From positions 17,242,540 through 17,306,539 of the forward strand of contig OZ023208.1 in the NCBI GenBank assembly GCA_963995525.1: DNA of 64,000 nucleotides. The letters are read 5' to 3'. This document shows positions 62,619 through 64,000 of the stretch, piece after piece (within the stretch, counting starts at the first letter, position 1; every line of letters starts with the position of its first letter). Source of the stretch: Escarpia spicata. Lineage: Eukaryota > Annelida > Polychaeta > Sabellida > Siboglinidae. The notes under the pieces are model-generated. The model was not told where the DNA came from, searched no databases, and saw nothing but the letters and a program-made list of their open reading frames with translations. Both the position numbers and the translations under genes were made by a program.

Positions 62619-63083
62619 AAAAAGTGGCCTTCGTAGAAAACACATTGTGATGTTTTTATTTCTCATTTTGTAAACATGGTTTTGTTTCTGTACACTGCCA
62701 AGATATACCCGATTTGCACTGTGAAATCAGAAATAGGAAATGTAGCACTGGTGTTGTGTGGTAGCGCTTCCAAATTTGGAAAGGTCAATTGGACTTGCAA
62801 TATTGGCAGTTTTTTGCTCCTTACGTCCACCTTTTGTAATTTTCCAACTTAGAAAGATGGGCAAACTATATATGTCCTGAAGGTCCTTACTGTCACCAAT
62901 CTTTGGTGACATTTTCGTAAGCCTCACTTTATAATTCATGGTGTGAGAGACAAAAGACACGATTTTTACCAACTGTACATTTTTGGGACATTGTCCCAAT
63001 TGCTAGAATAATAACATTTATTAAATATAGTTAACAATAAATAAGGAGTACAGGATTTTCTAGATGTCCAGTCACTTGGTAGA

Positions 63084-63088
<5 letters not shown>

Positions 63089-63146
<58 letters not shown>
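63089..63146. repeat. TA microsatellite
   Basis: About 29 alternating TA units. Confidence 0.95.
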
Positions 63147-63148
<2 letters not shown>

Positions 63149-63527
63149 TGCCACCTGTAAACCTGTCCAGTTGTGTGACAATTGTGTAATGAACAAGTCA
63201 AATCCATCATAAATTTGTTATTCTTTTTCTGATAGCATTATTAGCTGGGTAATTTTAACAAAAAACTCCACCTTTGCCGGTGCATATCAATTAACCCTCG
63301 TTAAATTATGTTCTCACGCCACAAGGCTACATTCAGTGGCATGCTGTCACGTGGTACAGTCACGTCCAACGTTGAAGTGCATATCAATTACAATTGTAAT
63401 AAACAACATTAATGAAACAAGAACGTGCCACGTTGTATAGGTAACAACAGTAATATTGTCAGCAGCAAATGACGTATCGAATGGCCATTTTATAAAATAC
63501 CAATATCAAAAACACCCGCGAGACACA

Positions 63528-63986
63528 TCAGGCCAGGCTGTCCGTTTGATGCGACGTGTCGCCAGAAAGATTCTGCGTAGCGGCATCTCCGTTTCCAACT
63601 ACAGACTTATTACTTTCGGCAACCGGATCTTGCGCCGGCGCTTCCTTGTCAACTGGGTCGTTCTGTGAGACGACACCACTGTCGTCTGCTTTCTCGGACG
63701 TCGGTGTTTCACGCTCAGCAGGTGTTGACTCCAGATTGTCGCTCTGAGGCGGATCACTGTTTGGTAATTCAACGCCGCCTTTCACCTGCTCAGTAGACAT
63801 GTCGTCTGCTTCATTCTCAGGCAGTTTGACGCCGTCAAGTGATTTGCCGGCGGCGGTGGCGGTCGTATTCACGTCAGATATTTCCACGTCGACCTGGTGA
63901 TTTATACAGTTGTCTCCGCTGCCGTTCGGTTCAGGTATGTTACGATCGGTCGCCATATCGTGTATATCGAAGGCTGGATTCTGCAT
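63528..63986 (-). CDS. Acidic low-complexity open frame at the window edge, possibly partial
   Basis: 152 codons from ATG at 63986, ending HQTDSLA and TGA. The frame is also open to the window edge upstream of that ATG. It starts MQNPAFDIHDMATD and is rich in Asp, Glu, Ser, Thr, Asn and Pro, with no hydrophobic segment and no domain I know. GC content is higher than the surroundings and codon use looks coding. It could be the cytoplasmic tail of a membrane protein, whose NPAFD-type start is common in such tails, or a complete small disordered protein. I cannot decide which. Confidence 0.55.
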   Translation of the reverse strand: MQNPAFDIHDMATDRNIPEPNGSGDNCINHQVDVEISDVNTTATAAGKSLDGVKLPENEADDMSTEQVKGGVELPNSDPPQSDNLESTPAERETPTSEKADDSGVVSQNDPVDKEAPAQDPVAESNKSVVGNGDAATQNLSGDTSHQTDSLA

Positions 63987-64000
63987 AGCGTACGTGACGT

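Overview
The window is animal nuclear DNA. Its genes are split by GT-AG introns, metazoan domain families are present (SREK1, PAIP1, a Toll-like receptor, SUEL-type lectin and CUB domains), and long microsatellites and many transposon families fill the non-coding DNA. An intronless Toll-like receptor, RTE-like and PHD-finger LINEs, core-bearing tRNA SINEs and PIF/Harbinger copies together suggest a marine invertebrate, perhaps a mollusc or another lophotrochozoan, although an invertebrate deuterostome is not excluded. No prokaryotic features and no CRISPR array were seen.

Layout. At 1-2.2 kb lie repeats, one weak candidate exon and a MITE. From 2,370 to 17,724 (+) is a complete 14-exon SREK1-type splicing regulator: two RRMs, then an arginine-serine domain spread over small exons, then an acidic tail. 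Its introns hold a 2.1-kb inverted-repeat transposon with a nested foldback, an RTE-like LINE endonuclease fragment, two SINEs and a possible piggyBac-like element. From 18 to 22.6 kb come a PIF/Harbinger relic and an 18-copy 50-bp minisatellite. From 22,828 to 33,546 (-) is a complete nine-exon PAIP1-type translation factor (PAM2 motif plus MIF4G-like domain), converging on SREK1.

From 34 to 49 kb the DNA is almost entirely mobile: two hairpin elements, a 3.5-kb PHD-finger LINE with a 2A-like motif, a THAP-like relic, a hAT-like element, an inverted-repeat element with an internal 14-bp motif, and a 4.5-kb Gypsy element with identical 127-bp LTRs. From 49 to 52.8 kb are repeats ending in long CA and TG tracts. 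From 52,843 to 55,278 (+) is a single-exon Toll-like receptor. From 56.7 to 59.7 kb (-) is the 5' part of a gene for a secreted or membrane Gal_lectin-CUB protein, with a dead RTE LINE tail in one intron. From 60 to 63.2 kb are satellite-like repeats, and the right edge carries an acidic open frame on the minus strand.

How the genes relate: SREK1 (splicing) and PAIP1 (translation) are unrelated housekeeping RNA-binding functions that happen to be neighbours. The Toll-like receptor and the lectin-CUB gene lie tail to tail and could both act at the cell surface in recognition; that link is inferred from domain types and proximity only. The splice models were read by eye. Both full-length models close with consistent phase (2,025 and 1,260 coding bases), which is strong internal support.
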